DNA from: Byssochlamys sp. IMV 00236
Lineage: Eukaryota > Ascomycota > Eurotiomycetes > Eurotiales > Thermoascaceae
Length of the DNA stretch: 64,000 nucleotides
Reading direction: 5' to 3'
NCBI GenBank assembly: GCA_001931875.2
Contig: MSJH02000796.1
Span: 1 to 64,000, forward strand
The notes beneath the pieces are model-generated. The model did not search any database and had not been told where the DNA came from. It saw only the letters and a program-made list of their open reading frames with translations. Made by a program: the position numbers and the translations under genes. Positions 24,000 to 36,802 of this stretch are shown one piece after another. Every line of letters starts with the position of its first letter. Positions within the stretch are counted from its first letter, which is position 1.

Positions 24000-24018
24000 C
24001 GCGCGTAGCGCGGCCTAA
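24000..24018 (+). terminator. Helitron 3' terminal hairpin and CTRR-type end
   Basis: CGCGC GTA GCGCG at 24000-24012 followed by GC and CTAA at 24015-24018. This is the structure at which Helitron transposition terminates. The G+C is striking against the flanks; it has escaped RIP because CpG here lies outside CpA context. Confidence 0.7.
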
Positions 24019-24020
24019 GG

Positions 24021-27000
24021 GCTTATAAATATATTACTACTAGAATAATAATTAATACTTAAAAATATCTAAGAATAGAAAATATTCTAGCTATTTTTAA
24101 GAAGGTAAAAGCTAAATTTTAAGCTTTTTTATTAAATATATTCTATATAAAGAAATAAGAACTTGTTAAATACTATATATATGAAAAAAACTATTTTATT
24201 AAAGACTGCCTATAATTATCTATAGCTTAATAAGCTACTTAGAATATTTAAAGATAGAGAAAAAAATTTTTAAAGGATTTATCTCTATCTATAGATTAAA
24301 AATTAATAAAAATAATAGCTAAGCTATTCTAAGAAATCTAATTTTTTAAAAAAAAAGATTTTAAAGGAGAAAGTAAAAGGCTTATAAAATAAAAAAAACC
24401 TCTAATACTAAGTTATTATATTTAAAGCTTAATTTAATTATACTAGATAATTAAGTCTCTTATAAGATTATTTATCTATTAAAAAATATAATTAGTAAGA
24501 ATTTATTTTAATAGTATATTAATAGTAGTATTAGTTTATATATAATTAATAAGACTTATTGCTTTAAAAGATTATTAATAAAGATTAAAAAGAGATATAT
24601 TTAAGTAGGAGAAGAAATCTTATATATAGAATATATAAATACTATTATGCTAAATAAATAAAATAAAAAAGTTATATACTTAGAGAATATATTATTTATT
24701 TTAAAGCTTAAAATAAATTCATTATTAATTAAAAAACTCTGCTAATAATTTAACTTATACAATTATCTTAATATTAGCTTAATATTTATATTAAATAGAT
24801 TTAATAATATTATAATTTAAGATATATTTAAATATAAAGTTTATATTATAAAAAAGATCTTTTTAAATTTAATATTAAAGCTATATATTACTATATATAA
24901 TTAGCTTATATATAAAAAAGATTAAGCTTATTATATTATAATTACTTCTTAAGATAATTTTAAAAAAGCCTTTTTTAAGATTAATAATAATAATTATAAA
25001 TTAAGATATTCTAATAAATTTCTCTATAGAAGAAATATAAGAGATTAAACTTAAGAAAAGTATTAGCTTTAGTATAGGTAAATTAATTATCTTAGACTTA
25101 AAAAGGTTAAAAGCCTATATAAAATAATAATATTAAAAAAACTAATTAAAGTTATTAATAACTATTAATATATAACTTATATTATAGCTAATATTAAAAA
25201 TAAGAAAAGTATAATAAATAAGCAGAAGAAAGATATCTTAAAACTAATTTATATAAATATATATAATTAAATACTAAAGTTAAGGAATAAATATATTTAC
25301 TTCTTAACTATTATAGATAATTACTTATAAAAAATATAAATATTTTTAATAAAAGCTAAATCTAATACTAACTCTATTTTAAATAAATAGAAGAAAGAGA
25401 TTAAAATTATTACTAATTTTAAAATACTTAATATTTAATTAAATAATATATTAGAACTTAAAAATATTTTTAAGATATAGAGAAAAGATTTTAGTATCTA
25501 TTATAAATTAATAGTTCTATATATATTAATCTAGAATAAAGTAATTAAAAGAGTATATTAAACTATTAAAAGAGAAACCTATATTATATTTAAAAATATT
25601 AATCTTTTAATTAAGCTATAGATAGAAATTGCTTAGACTAATATATATATTAAGAATAAAGTATTAAATAGACTAATAATTAATAAGATATAAATAATTC
25701 TTAAGGAAGTATTTATTAAAATAAAACTATCTATTAATTACTTAAGAGTATAGAGATATTAAATAATATTATATATAAACCTTAATTTATTGCCGCTAAG
25801 AATATAAAAAGATAAGTTAATAGACTATAAATACTTATATATATTTATTAATTATATTAAAGGTATAGATAAATAATAAAAAATCTAGGCACTTAATATA
25901 AGAAAGATTATTAAAACTTATTAAGCTAAATTCTTTAAGAATAAGTAAGGAGAAAATATTAATCTTTATATCTTATAAAGAACCGCACTAAATATAGCTT
26001 TAATAAAGAACTTAAGAAAGTAACTAGCTATATAAATTAATATATTACTAGCTTAGTAATTTAATTAGCTAAGATTTTATAGGTTTAAACCTATAAAATT
26101 ACTTAATAAATTAAAGCTAAGTATTAATAACTAGGCACTAAATAATAGAAAGTAGAGATCTTATATATTTATATCTCTTAAACTCTCTTAAGACTAAGAG
26201 GAGAAAATTATAAAAAGCTTTTCTAAGAGTATTAATAACTAGATATTAAAAGATTAAAAAATAAAGGCTATAAAAGGCTTCTCTAAAATAATTTTAGAGG
26301 ATAATTATAAAAATATATTTATCTTAAACTATATATAAAAGACTATACTGCATATATAGATCTAAATATTATCTTATATTAAGATTCTTATAATAATAAA
26401 GTAAAAAAAAGATATATAAGTCTATAAAGGATAAATAGGATATAAAGCTTTATAAAGTAATACTTACTTTAAACCTTATTATTCTAAGGATTATCTTAAA
26501 TAAAAAGAAGCATATAGATTATATATTAGAAGTAGCTTTCGCTACTAAAAAATATATTCTAATCTCTAATTTTTATATAGCTATAGTTAATAATCTTATA
26601 TAAGATAAATTATAAAAAGAGGCCTTTAAAGCTAAGATAAATATACTATAAATAAATAAAACTTTAAAAGTAATTATTTTATTAAAAGAAGCTAATATTA
26701 TAATTAGTAGATAAGTACTAGCTATAAAATATAATCTAGATAACTCCTTATAAAAGCTTAAAGCTTATCTTATTATTTATAAATTTACCTAGAAATATAA
26801 AATTAACTTTAAATATATCTTTACTTTAATCTTATATTATAATATATTATAAGTTTTCTTAGCTATAATAGCTATAAAAGACTATAAGTATTATATAGTA
26901 GATATTAATAATACTTTTACTAAGTTAATATTAAAGAAGAAGATTTATATAATAGCTTTACTAAGAATAAATATTCTATTATAAATAATACTTAAAATCT

Positions 27001-28173
27001 TTATATAGTTTAAAGTAAATAATATAATATTAAAACTATTTCTATATTAAAACACTATAAAAAATAAGATTTATTTAAATAAATATAGACTTATACTTAT
27101 TATAGCACTTAAAGAACGAGATTTTAATCTTAATATATATTAATAATATTCTAATTAGCTTAAAATAAATAAAGCATATTAACTAGTTTAAATAGAAGTT
27201 TAAAATAATATATAAAATTAAGGACTTAAAAAAATAGATAAAATACTTAATATTTAGATTATTTATAATAAAGTGAAAAAAATATTAATTATAAGTTAAT
27301 CTTACTATACTTAGAAAATTCTATTAAGATATAAAATAGATAAAAAAAAGGCTTACCCTATTAATATCTCGCTAAATAAGTATAATTATTTAAAACTAGC
27401 TAGTCTTTAAAATAAGAGAGCTAATTAAAGAGAATATAAAAAAATTATTAAAGTACTTATTTACTTAGTAATTTTTATAAGACTAGATATTATATTTATA
27501 ATAGAATAATTAAGTTAATACTTATTTAACCTATTTAAAGGTTATTTTAAGCTATTAAAATCCTTAATAAAATACCTATAATTAATTATATATTTAAGCC
27601 TTTAGTTCTATAAGAACTAAGATTAAAAACTTATAAAATATTTTAATTTAAATTATATAATAAATAAGATAGACTAAATATTAATTTTAAGAAATATTTT
27701 TATTATAATAAGCTATTTAATTAGCTAATTAAATTAAAAATAAAAGTCTATTATAATCTTAATAATAGAAGCTAAATATATAGCTATATATTAAGCAGTA
27801 AAATAATTATAATAGCTAGTATTACTTCTATATAATATAGGTTATAATAAATATATTAGTTTAAACTAATATAAGCTAACTATAAAAAAAGAACTATCTT
27901 TTATAATAGACTCTTTAGTAAAACTCTTTAAAGATAATTAAATATTACTATCTTTAATTAGAGATACTTATACCTATAATAGATTAAAGCATATTAATAT
28001 TATATATTACTATATATATAATTTATATTAAAGAAATTAAATTAATATAAAATATATTAGGACTAAAAATATAATAGCTAATAAATTTACTAAATTACTT
28101 TTAAAGATAACCTTTATTAAATCTATTAAGTAATTAAAACTTATTAAGATAATAAGTTTAAATTAAAAAAGAA
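24021..28173 (+). pseudogene. Copia-1 gag-pol, remainder
   Basis: Zinc knuckle at about 24160-24210: YYIYEKNYFIKDC for CxxCGKxGHxxxDC, with two Cys and the His lost. Protease DSGAS box at 24521-24535 now NSSIS, so the catalytic Asp is gone. Then the GAG-pre-integrase region (about 24650-24760), integrase from about 25250 (RNKYIYFLTIIDNY for the GxxYFLTFIDDxSR motif), and reverse transcriptase at about 26570-27300 with YINNIL at about 27137 in place of YVDDIL. RNase H and its terminal ADxAG/STAEAEY region lie at about 27650-27840. A short purine run, aaaaaagaa, precedes the 3' LTR. Same order and motifs as copia-2. Confidence 0.85.
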
Positions 28174-28472
28174 TATTATAAGATAGTAGTTAAGACTAAT
28201 AGTTTATAAAGAGAATATATAAGAGATTCTCTTATAAGAGAATTTAGGATAATTATATATATAATTATAGAGAATAATTAGCCTAATAAAAGAGTTTTTA
28301 TACTAAGTATATTAGCTTAAGAAAAGAATTTAACTAATTTAATATAACTGACTAATTATATTATAAAGATATATTAATATTAATTTTACTCCTTATACTT
28401 TATTCTTATTTTAAGTTATACTTTCCTTTAAAGCTAGTATAAAAAGTTATTTTATATTTATTCTTTTTAACT
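28174..28472 (+). repeat. Copia-1 3' LTR
   Basis: 299 bp, matching 13886-14186; TSD copy ctata at 28473-28477. The LTR palindrome is present with one mismatch. Confidence 0.9.
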
Positions 28473-28477
28473 CTATA

Positions 28478-28646
28478 ATAATATTATATTAAATTTAATA
28501 TAACTTATATATAGTAATAAGAGTTAAAAATAATTTAATAGCTATTTCGCTTACTATTAAGCTATAGTATTATTTATATTTAATAATTTATTAAAAGTTA
28601 TTATAGACTATTTATTTAACTCTATATTTCTTTAAGAAGCTATTAG
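28478..28646 (-). pseudogene. Copia-3 RT segment between two insertions
   Basis: 169 bp stranded between copia-1 and gypsy-2. On the minus strand it reads SEIAIKLFLTLITIYKLYQI, matching the copia RT segment '(S/A)xxxSIRxLLALAAxxxxxxxQxDVxxAFL'. Its minus-strand continuation is at 13885 (AYLNAL for AFLNG-), which shows that both flanks once formed one gene. Confidence 0.8.
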
Positions 28647-28967
28647 TATAGTAGGGAGAATTAATAGGGAGAATATAATTAGCTTAGCAGTTATATACTA
28701 TTATTAAAAGAAATAGTTTAAATACTTTTAATAAGGCAGTAAGAGAAAGAATTAAATAAGTAAGAATAGAATAAAAGGTTTTCTTCTTTAATTATTATTT
28801 AATATTAGTTCAGCATTAAAAAGGAATTAGTTTATTATATTATTTTACTATTAAAGCTTCTCTTATAGTTTTATTTTAAACTTTAAAGATAAGTATTTCT
28901 CTCTCTCTTCTTTATATCCTTATACTTAAAGACTCTATACTAAGTCTTAATATCTCTTCTTATAATA
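28647..28967 (+). repeat. Gypsy-2 5' LTR
   Basis: Starts tatagtagggag and ends ttcttataata; aligned without gaps with 43565-43885, where the end is less mutated (ttcccgcaata). Confidence 0.9.
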
Positions 28968-31466
28968 ATTTAAAGCTAAATATAAAAGAGATTAAAATAT
29001 TAAATAAAAATAAGGGAAAAAGAAGAACTAGAAGCTAAGGTTAAGACTAAAGCTAAAAAAAGAGATAAAAAATAGTAAAAAGATAAGTAAAATAATTAAA
29101 AGAAATTATAACTATAAATAAAAAAAGATAAATATATTTTTTAAATTAATAGAGACAGTAAATATAATATAGGATAAAAATATATACTAACAGTAGAAGA
29201 AAAGAAAGATTACTAAATATAAAAAAGCTTAGTATATATAAAAGAGAAATAGAGATTTAAAAAAAATAAGAAATTATTAAATAAAAACTATTTATTAAAA
29301 AGTAAAAGAATTTCTTATTATTAATAATCTTTATTACTATTTTTTTAAAAAAATATAGAGAAAAGTATTAATCCTTTTAGCGTTAGTTAAGATAAAAGAA
29401 CTCTTAGCTCTTTAATATTATTAAATCTAAAAGTATAAATAGCTTAAGTATTTAAGAATATAAGACTATTAATAATATAATTAATCTAGATTATATTAAC
29501 TCTATAAATATTAATACTTAAAAATTTAAAAGTATTTTATTTTAAAGGGAATAATATTATTTATTACCTAAGGCTTTTTAAGAGACTATATAAGGTAAAT
29601 TAACTTTTAAAAGTAAAGAAAACTAAATAGTTTATAGACTATTATAGCCTATTAATATTATTATAAATAAATATTTAATCTAAATATAAGGAGAAGAATT
29701 ATTTAAAATTAGTAAAAGTAATTAAATAAGAATATACTTATTATAATAAGTATTAAAAGAAATATAATATCTAATAGCTAGAAAGATTTAAAAATATAAA
29801 ATATAATAGCTTTAAAAACTTTAAGAAGTATAATTAAGAATATTAAGCTATATTAAAAGCGCTAATAACTTTAAGTAAATTAAGCTAATATTTATAAAGA
29901 GTTTAATACCTTTAAGAACTTTTAGAAGAGCTTAAATAATAAATAGTTTAAGAGTTAAATATAGACTATTATATTTTATCTATTATTAAATATATTAGTT
30001 TTTATAAAGAGATAATAAATAAAATAAAAATTATTAAAATCTTTTACTATCTTAATTGTAGTAAATTAAAGAAAGATTAAAATATAGTAATCTTAGTAAA
30101 AAAGAAGATAATTAAAGAAGATAATATATAACTTCTTATTAAACTTAATAAGACTTATTTTAATAAGAATAAGAGTAAAACTAAATAATAGACTATAAGA
30201 GTAAAATTAATAAAATAACTATAAATTAATTAGTTAATAAAAAAGTTTAAAAAGCTAAAACTATATAATATATAATATATAGAGAGGCTTAATAGTAATA
30301 TACTTAATATTAATATAAATATATAAGCTAAAGTATTTTTAGAATTTATACTAGTTAAAGAGTTTAAAATCTTTTTAAACTTATATAATTTCTATTAAGC
30401 TTTTAATTATATTTAATCTTACTATTTAAATTTAAAAAGTCTTTTAAATTAAAAGCTTATTTATTAAAAAAAGAATTATAAACTTTACTTTAAGCTAAAA
30501 GAGTAAAATAAAGAAATTATTTATCTTATATAAGAAAATATATTATAGAAAGAGATTATTAAATAAAGACTTAAAAAAGAGTGAAGGAATATTAGCTTAA
30601 TTAAATATAATATTTAGTTAATTATACTAAGATAGCCTAGAAATAACTTAAGCTTTAAAAAAGAAGCTAAAAATATTATAAAAAAACTATTACTTTATTA
30701 ATATAATAAAATTAAATAAGCTCTAAAAGATAAAAAAAGGTAAAATAAGATTAAAAAATTATATAAGGAAAAATTATAAAAGGTAATTAAATAAGAATAG
30801 AGATTTCCCTTAATTAAGATAAATTAATTTAGCAATTATTAGCCTTTAAGTATAACTAAAAAAATAAGGGTAGTTAATAAAAAAATAAAGAATATATTTA
30901 AAAAAAGTAAAGATAAAAAGACTATTAAAATAAAAGAGAGATAAAAATTAAAGAGATTTAAAATTATAAATAAGCTAAAAGAAACTATTAATATAATAGA
31001 GATTATAAACTAAATATTAAATATTAAAGTTTAAATATTAATCTAAGACCTTATTAGCCTATCTCTTAGTTTATATAAGGCCTTATTTACCTTATAACTG
31101 CAGTAAATAATAACTAAGGTAATATTTTATAATATTAAAGAAGTATAGTTTAATACTTATATATTAAATATAGAGTATATAGTAAATTGTATAGACTAGT
31201 ATACTTATATATTCTTATAATTTAAGCCTCTTAATAAAGATAAAATACTATATATAGCTATAACTTTAAAGTTACTAATTAAAATTAATAATTATAAAAA
31301 GATATAAAATATTATAATAAATAATAGAGCTAAAATTAATATAATATATAAAGATATAATAAATTACTATAAATTTATTATAAGCTAAAAATTTAAAGAT
31401 AATATAATATTAGTAAATAGTAGCTAGACTTCTTTTATAAGCCTTTATAAAGATATACTTATATAA
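28968..31466 (+). pseudogene. Gypsy-2 gag and protease
   Basis: A very Lys/Asn/Ile-rich plus-strand frame runs from about 28980; much of 29000-30950 is compatible with a long, charged gag but shows no diagnostic motif. The retropepsin is clearer: IIINNRAKINIIYKD at about 31315-31360 corresponds to (L/V)IDSGAExNxIxxx, with the catalytic Asp changed to Asn and Gly to Arg. Copia-2 was inserted about 110 bp after this motif, separating protease from RT. Confidence 0.65.
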
Positions 31467-31739
31467 TATTATAAAATAGCAGTTAGGACTAGTAGATTTT
31501 AGTATAATAAAGATTTTACTTTATAAAAATCTTTAAGAATAATTTTACTTTAGTGAAATTAGGCGGCTTAGAGAAACTATTTCTTAAGCTCTATATAAAA
31601 TCTATTACCCTAAGTAAGAATATATACATATACTTTATATCTATTATATGCGCTAATACTTTTTTTTCTTAAGTATTATTAGCCCTTTAAGCTATTAAAT
31701 TAGTCTAGGGAATTTTATTTAAACCTATTCTTTTTAACT
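31467..31739 (+). repeat. Copia-2 5' LTR
   Basis: Begins tattataaaatagcagttag and ends tttttaact. Directly followed by the primer binding site agttataagcctaagtt at 31740-31756. Differs from the 3' LTR mostly by C/T and G/A. Confidence 0.92.
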
Positions 31740-31756
31740 AGTTATAAGCCTAAGTT
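31740..31756 (+). promoter_or_regulatory. Copia-2 primer binding site
   Basis: agttataagcctaagtt, the same class as in copia-1 and copia-3: complementary, after undoing RIP, to the anticodon arm of initiator tRNA-Met. Confidence 0.65.
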
Positions 31757-34700
31757 TATAATAACTTAGGAGAAATAACTATATAGTAAAAACTATTTTA
31801 TTCTAAATATTTAAGTTTAAATTAGTAGTAATAAGTTATCTTTATATAAGAGAATCTATAATAAGACTGCTCTAGTATTATATTAAATATTAAATCTAAT
31901 AGAAATTAAATCTTATTAAAGGTTAAAAGATTAAGCTACTATTATTATATCCTTAATAGAAAATAAGGATAATAAAAGAGAGAAACTAATTTTTACCCTC
32001 TTAAGAGAGAACTATAAGATATAGTTCTTATATATAAAAAAATAGCTCTTTAATAAAGATTGCTAAGATGCTATTAAATTATTTAAAAAAAAAGCTAAGA
32101 TAAGAAGATATTTAGAAAGACTAATATAATTATATAATATTAAATTATTAAATATCTCTTAGATAATAATTAGGAGAACTTTATAAATTTATTTAGTATA
32201 GAGGATTTATAAAAGGGACTATAAATAAAATATAAATAATCTCTCTTTACTTAGAAATATTAGCTTATTTAATATAATAATATATATAATTTTAAATAAC
32301 CTTTAAATAGATAATTTCAGATACTTAGGGATAACTAGACTTAATAGAGAAGAAAATTAAAGTATATAATAAAGATATATCTTCTTTAGCTAAACTTAAA
32401 GCTAGGATTTAATAATTATTCTTAGCCTTATTTAAAGAGTATACTATTATTAAAATAGTAATTAATATATAAATAAATTTAGATATAGATAAAATCCTAA
32501 GTATTTTAAAGAAAGTAAAAGCTTAATTCTAAATAAAGCTAATTATTATATTCTTTACTAAAAATAAATAAATTCTAATTAAATATTATATCTATAAGAA
32601 GGATTATTATATTAAAAACTGCTTATTTTTACTTATTATTTAGAAAAGTATAAGAGATAACTAAAAATAGAGAAAGAAGTCTCTTAAGTAAATATCTAAT
32701 AGTTCTATTATTTAGGATAAGAAGATAATAGACTTAATTACTAAACTTTATAAGGAAATTTAATCTTTAAAGAATAAGAGATTAAAAGATAAGAAGTATA
32801 AAGTATATAAGATAGAAGAAATCTTAGATTCTAGGAAGAGCTAATCTTAATTAAAATTCTTAACTTTAGTTACTTTTAATAACTAAGTCTTATATAAGAT
32901 TATTTACCTTTTAAAAGATATTATTAGTAAGAATCTATTCTAATAATATATAAATAGCAGTGCTAGTTTATATATAACTAATAAAAATTATTATTTTACA
33001 GAACTATTAATTTAGATTTAATAGAGGTATATTTATATAAATAGAGGGATCCTATATTTAGAATATATAGAGATAGCTGTTTTAAGAGATAAGAATAAGA
33101 AGGTATTAGACTTAGAAAATATATTACTTATATTAAACCTTAGGGCAAATCTCTTATTAATTAAGATATTTTACTAATAATTAAATATATGCAAGTATTT
33201 TAATAAAAGAATAATATCTATATTAAATAAGTTAGATAAGATTATAATTTAAGATACTATTAAATATAGAGTTTATATTATTAAAAGAGTCTTCCTAGAC
33301 TAAATATTTAAGTTATAGTATATACTTATTATATTACTCTTTATTAAAGATACTCTTAATACTATAATTATAGATTAAGAAGAAAGATTTTATTAAAATA
33401 AAATTAAGGAAAAAGAAGGATTTTATTAAAATAAAATTAAGAAGAAGTATTAACTATAGTATAAGAGAATTAGCTATTTTAAACTTAAAAAGGTTAGAAA
33501 TTTATATAATTTAACTATATTAAAGAAGCCTATTAAAATAGTAATAAATTACTAATATATAATATATGCTATAGCTAATATTAAAAATAAGAGAGAGATT
33601 ATTAATATATAAAAGGCTAGTATTCTTAAATTTATTTATATAAATATATGCGGTTAAATACTAAAGTTTAAGAATAAATATATCTACTTCTTAATAGTTA
33701 TAGATAATTTTTTAAGGAAAATATAGATATTTCTAATAAGAACTAAATCTAATACTGCCCCTATCTTAAATAAATAAAAAAGAGAAGTTAAGATAGTAAT
33801 AAGTCTTTAAATTCTTAGTATATAATTAGATAATATATTAAAACTTAAGAATCTTTTTAAGACCTAGAAGAAATAGTTTAATATCTATTATAAATTAATA
33901 ATTCTATATATATTAATATAGAATAGAGCTATAAAATAAATATATTAAACTATTAAAAAAGAAATAAGAGCTATACTTAAAAATTTAAACCTTTTAGTTA
34001 AATTATAGGTAAAGGCAGCTTAAATTAATATATATATTAGAAATAGAGTATTAAATAGACTAATAATTAATAGGGTTTAAATATCTTTAGAAGAAGCCTT
34101 TACTAAAGTTAAGCTATTAATTAATTACTTAAAAATATAGAGATATTAAGTAGTATTATATATAAACCTAGAATCTCTACTATAAAATATATAAAGGAAT
34201 AAATTAATAGATTAAGATAAGATCTATATTTTTATAAGATATATTAAGAAAATAAATAAATAATAGAAAGTTTAGGCTTTAAATATAAGAAAGACTATTA
34301 AAATCTATTAAGCTAAATTCTTTAAGAATAAACTAAGAGAAAATCTAGACTTTAAGATTCCCTAAAGATTATTGCTAAATATAGTATTAATAAAAAACTT
34401 AAAAGGTTAACTAGTAACTTAGCCTATTATTTTAAGTATATATATATTTTTAAATAAAAAGAAGAATAGTATTAATAATTAGAAAAAGAGTTATAAAGAA
34501 GTTCTTATTTTTCTTTTAAAAAAAAAAGAAATATTTTATTAAAAAGAAACTGAAATATTTCTTTAAAAAAAAAGAAGCTTTTTATTATAGTAAAATTATA
34601 GAATAAAAGAAAATATCTAACTATTCTTACTCTAATAATCTGAATAATTACAAGAATTTATAGATAAATCCCTTATCCTTATTAAGCAGACAAATTATAT

Positions 34701-36524
34701 TTTATATAGAGATCCCCTATATAATAAAGTATAAGAAAAAAGAGATTAAGTTATTAAATAATAAATAAAATGCTAAAAAGTTATATTAAGCAATACTTAT
34801 ACTAAATCTTCTATCTCTAGATATTAATATAGATTAGGAGAAGTATATAGAATAAGTATTAAATACTATAATAGCAATATATATAATAAAAGAGTATATT
34901 TTAATCTTAAACTTATATTATACTATAATTAATAACCTTACTTAGGGTAAATTATAGTAGAGTATATTTAAAGCTAAAATAAATATATTTTAAGTAAATA
35001 AAACTTTTAAAGTAGTTATATTATTATTAAGAGCTAATATTATAATTAGCTATTAAATATTAGCTATAAAGTATAATTTAAATAATTCCCTTTAAAAGCT
35101 TAAGGTATACCTTATTATTTAAAGATTTACTTAGAAATATAATATTAATTTTAAATATATCTTTATTTCTACCTTATAATATAATATACTATAAGTATTC
35201 CTAGCTATTATTATAATAGAGGATTATAAGTACTATATTATAGATATTAATAATACCTTTATAGAGTTAATATTAAAGGAGAAGATTTATATAATACCTC
35301 TGCTAGAAATAAATATACTACTAAGAATAATATTAAAAGTTTTTTAATCTTTATATATTTTAAAATAGGCTATAAGAGATTAAAATTAAACCTATATAGA
35401 AGTATTCTAAAAAATAGATTTTATATAGATTAATATTAATCTATGCTTATTATAGCACTTAAAGAAAGAAATCTTACTCTTAGTATATATTAATAATATT
35501 CTAATTAGTATAAAGTAAATAAAGAATATTTACTAGTTTAAATAAGAGTTTAAATTAATATATAAAATAAAGGACTTAGGAGAAGTAAAGAAAATCCTTA
35601 ATATTTAAATTATTTAAAATAAGAAGGACTAAATATTAATAATAGACTAATCTTATTATACTAAGGAACTCTTATTATAATATAAAATAAGTAAAAAAAA
35701 GGTATATCTAGTTAGTATCCTATTAAACAGATATAATTCTTTAAAATTATTTAGCCTTTAAGATAAAAGAGTAGACTAAAAAGAGTATTAAAAGATTATT
35801 AATAGCTTAATTTATTTAATAATTTTAATAAGACTAGATATTATATTTATAATAAGCAAATTAAATTAATATTTATTAAATCTATTTAAAAGGCACTTTA
35901 AGGTATTAAAGTCTTTTATAAAATACCTATAATTAATTATATACTTTAATCTTAAGTTTAATAAGAATTAAGACTAGTAATTTATTAAATACTTAGACTT
36001 AAATTATATAATAAATAAGACTAATTAGATATTAATCTTAAGGAATATTTTTATTTTAGCCGGCAGTTTAATAAGCTAATTAAATAAGAAATAAAAGTCT
36101 ATTATAATTTTAACTATAGAGGCTAAATATATAGCTATATATTAAACTATAAAGCAGTTTTAATAATTAGCCCTTCTTTTAAAAGATATAAGATATAAAT
36201 ACTATATTAGTCTAAATAAATTTAAGCTAATAATAAGAAAAGAGTAAGCTTTTATTATTAGTTCTCTAATTAAGGTTTATAAGAATAACTAAGTATTATT
36301 ATTACTAATTAGAGATACCTATATCTATAAGAAGTTAAAGTATATTAATATTATATATTACTATATATATAACCTATATTAAAGGAATAAGATTAGTATT
36401 AAATTTATTAGAATATAGGATATAATAACAGATAGTTTTATTAAACTACTACTAAAGGCAGACTTTTTAAGATTCTTAAGTTAACTAAAATTAACTAATC
36501 TAGTAAGTCTAGACTAAGGAAAAG
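31757..36524 (+). pseudogene. Copia-2 gag-pol
   Basis: A single degenerate polyprotein. Zinc knuckle at about 32583: YYIYKKDYYIKNC, both upstream Cys and the His lost. Protease at 32953-32967: NSSAS for DSGAS. GAG-pre-integrase at about 33100-33190 (LENILLILNLRANLLLI-like). Integrase from about 33640 (RNKYIYFLIVIDNF, both core Asp altered) to about 34300. Reverse transcriptase at about 34900-35600 with YINNIL near 35483 for YVDDIL. RNase H at about 36040-36180, including EAKYIAIY for EAEYxA. Stops are TAA/TAG at Gln/Trp sites. The purine run aaggaaaag ends at 36524. Confidence 0.87.
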
Positions 36525-36797
36525 TATTATAAAATAATAGTTAGGACTAATAGATTTTAATATAATAAAGATTTTACTTTATAGAAATCTTTAAGAATAA
36601 TTTTACTTTAGTAAAATTAGGCGGCTTAGAGAAATTACTTCTTAAGCTCTATATAAAATCTATTATCCTAAGTAAGAATATATATATATACTTTATATTT
36701 ACTATATGCGCTAATACTCTTTTTCCCTAAGTATTGTTAGCTCTTTAAGCTATTAAATTAGTCTAGGGAATTCTATTTAAACTTATTCTTTTTAACT
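36525..36797 (+). repeat. Copia-2 3' LTR
   Basis: 273 bp, same length as the 5' LTR, followed by the TSD copy tataa. Confidence 0.92.
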
Positions 36798-36802
36798 TAT
36801 AA

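Larger units (their letters stand above)
14921..24020 (+). mobile_element. Helitron inserted in copia-1 gag
   Basis: Comparing copia-1 with copia-2 shows that about 9.1 kb is extra here. The right end carries a hairpin with a CGCGC/GCGCG stem and GTA loop (24000-24012) followed by CTAA (24015-24018), the expected Helitron 3' structure. The left end starts near a TC dinucleotide at 14921, and a second small G+C hairpin, ACGCG-AAG-CGCGT, sits at 14951-14963. The interior encodes a Rep-helicase on the plus strand. No target-site duplication is expected for this class. End positions are uncertain by about 10 bases. Confidence 0.85.
13886..28472 (+). mobile_element. Copia-1, a Ty1/copia element carrying a Helitron
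   Basis: LTRs at 13886-14186 (301 bp) and 28174-28472 (299 bp) match, and ctata flanks the element at 13881-13885 and 28473-28477. The interior is copia gag (14187-14920), then a 9.1-kb Helitron, then protease, integrase, RT and RNase H (24021-28173). Without the Helitron it is about 5.5 kb, a normal copia size. It lies inside the copia-3 reverse transcriptase in the opposite orientation. Confidence 0.9.
31467..36797 (+). mobile_element. Copia-2, a complete but RIP-inactivated Ty1/copia element
   Basis: 5331 bp with LTRs of 273 bp each (31467-31739 and 36525-36797) and a perfect TSD, tataa, at 31462-31466 and 36798-36802. It is uninterrupted and lies inside gypsy-2 between protease and RT. 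It is the best template for reading the related copia-1. Confidence 0.93.
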
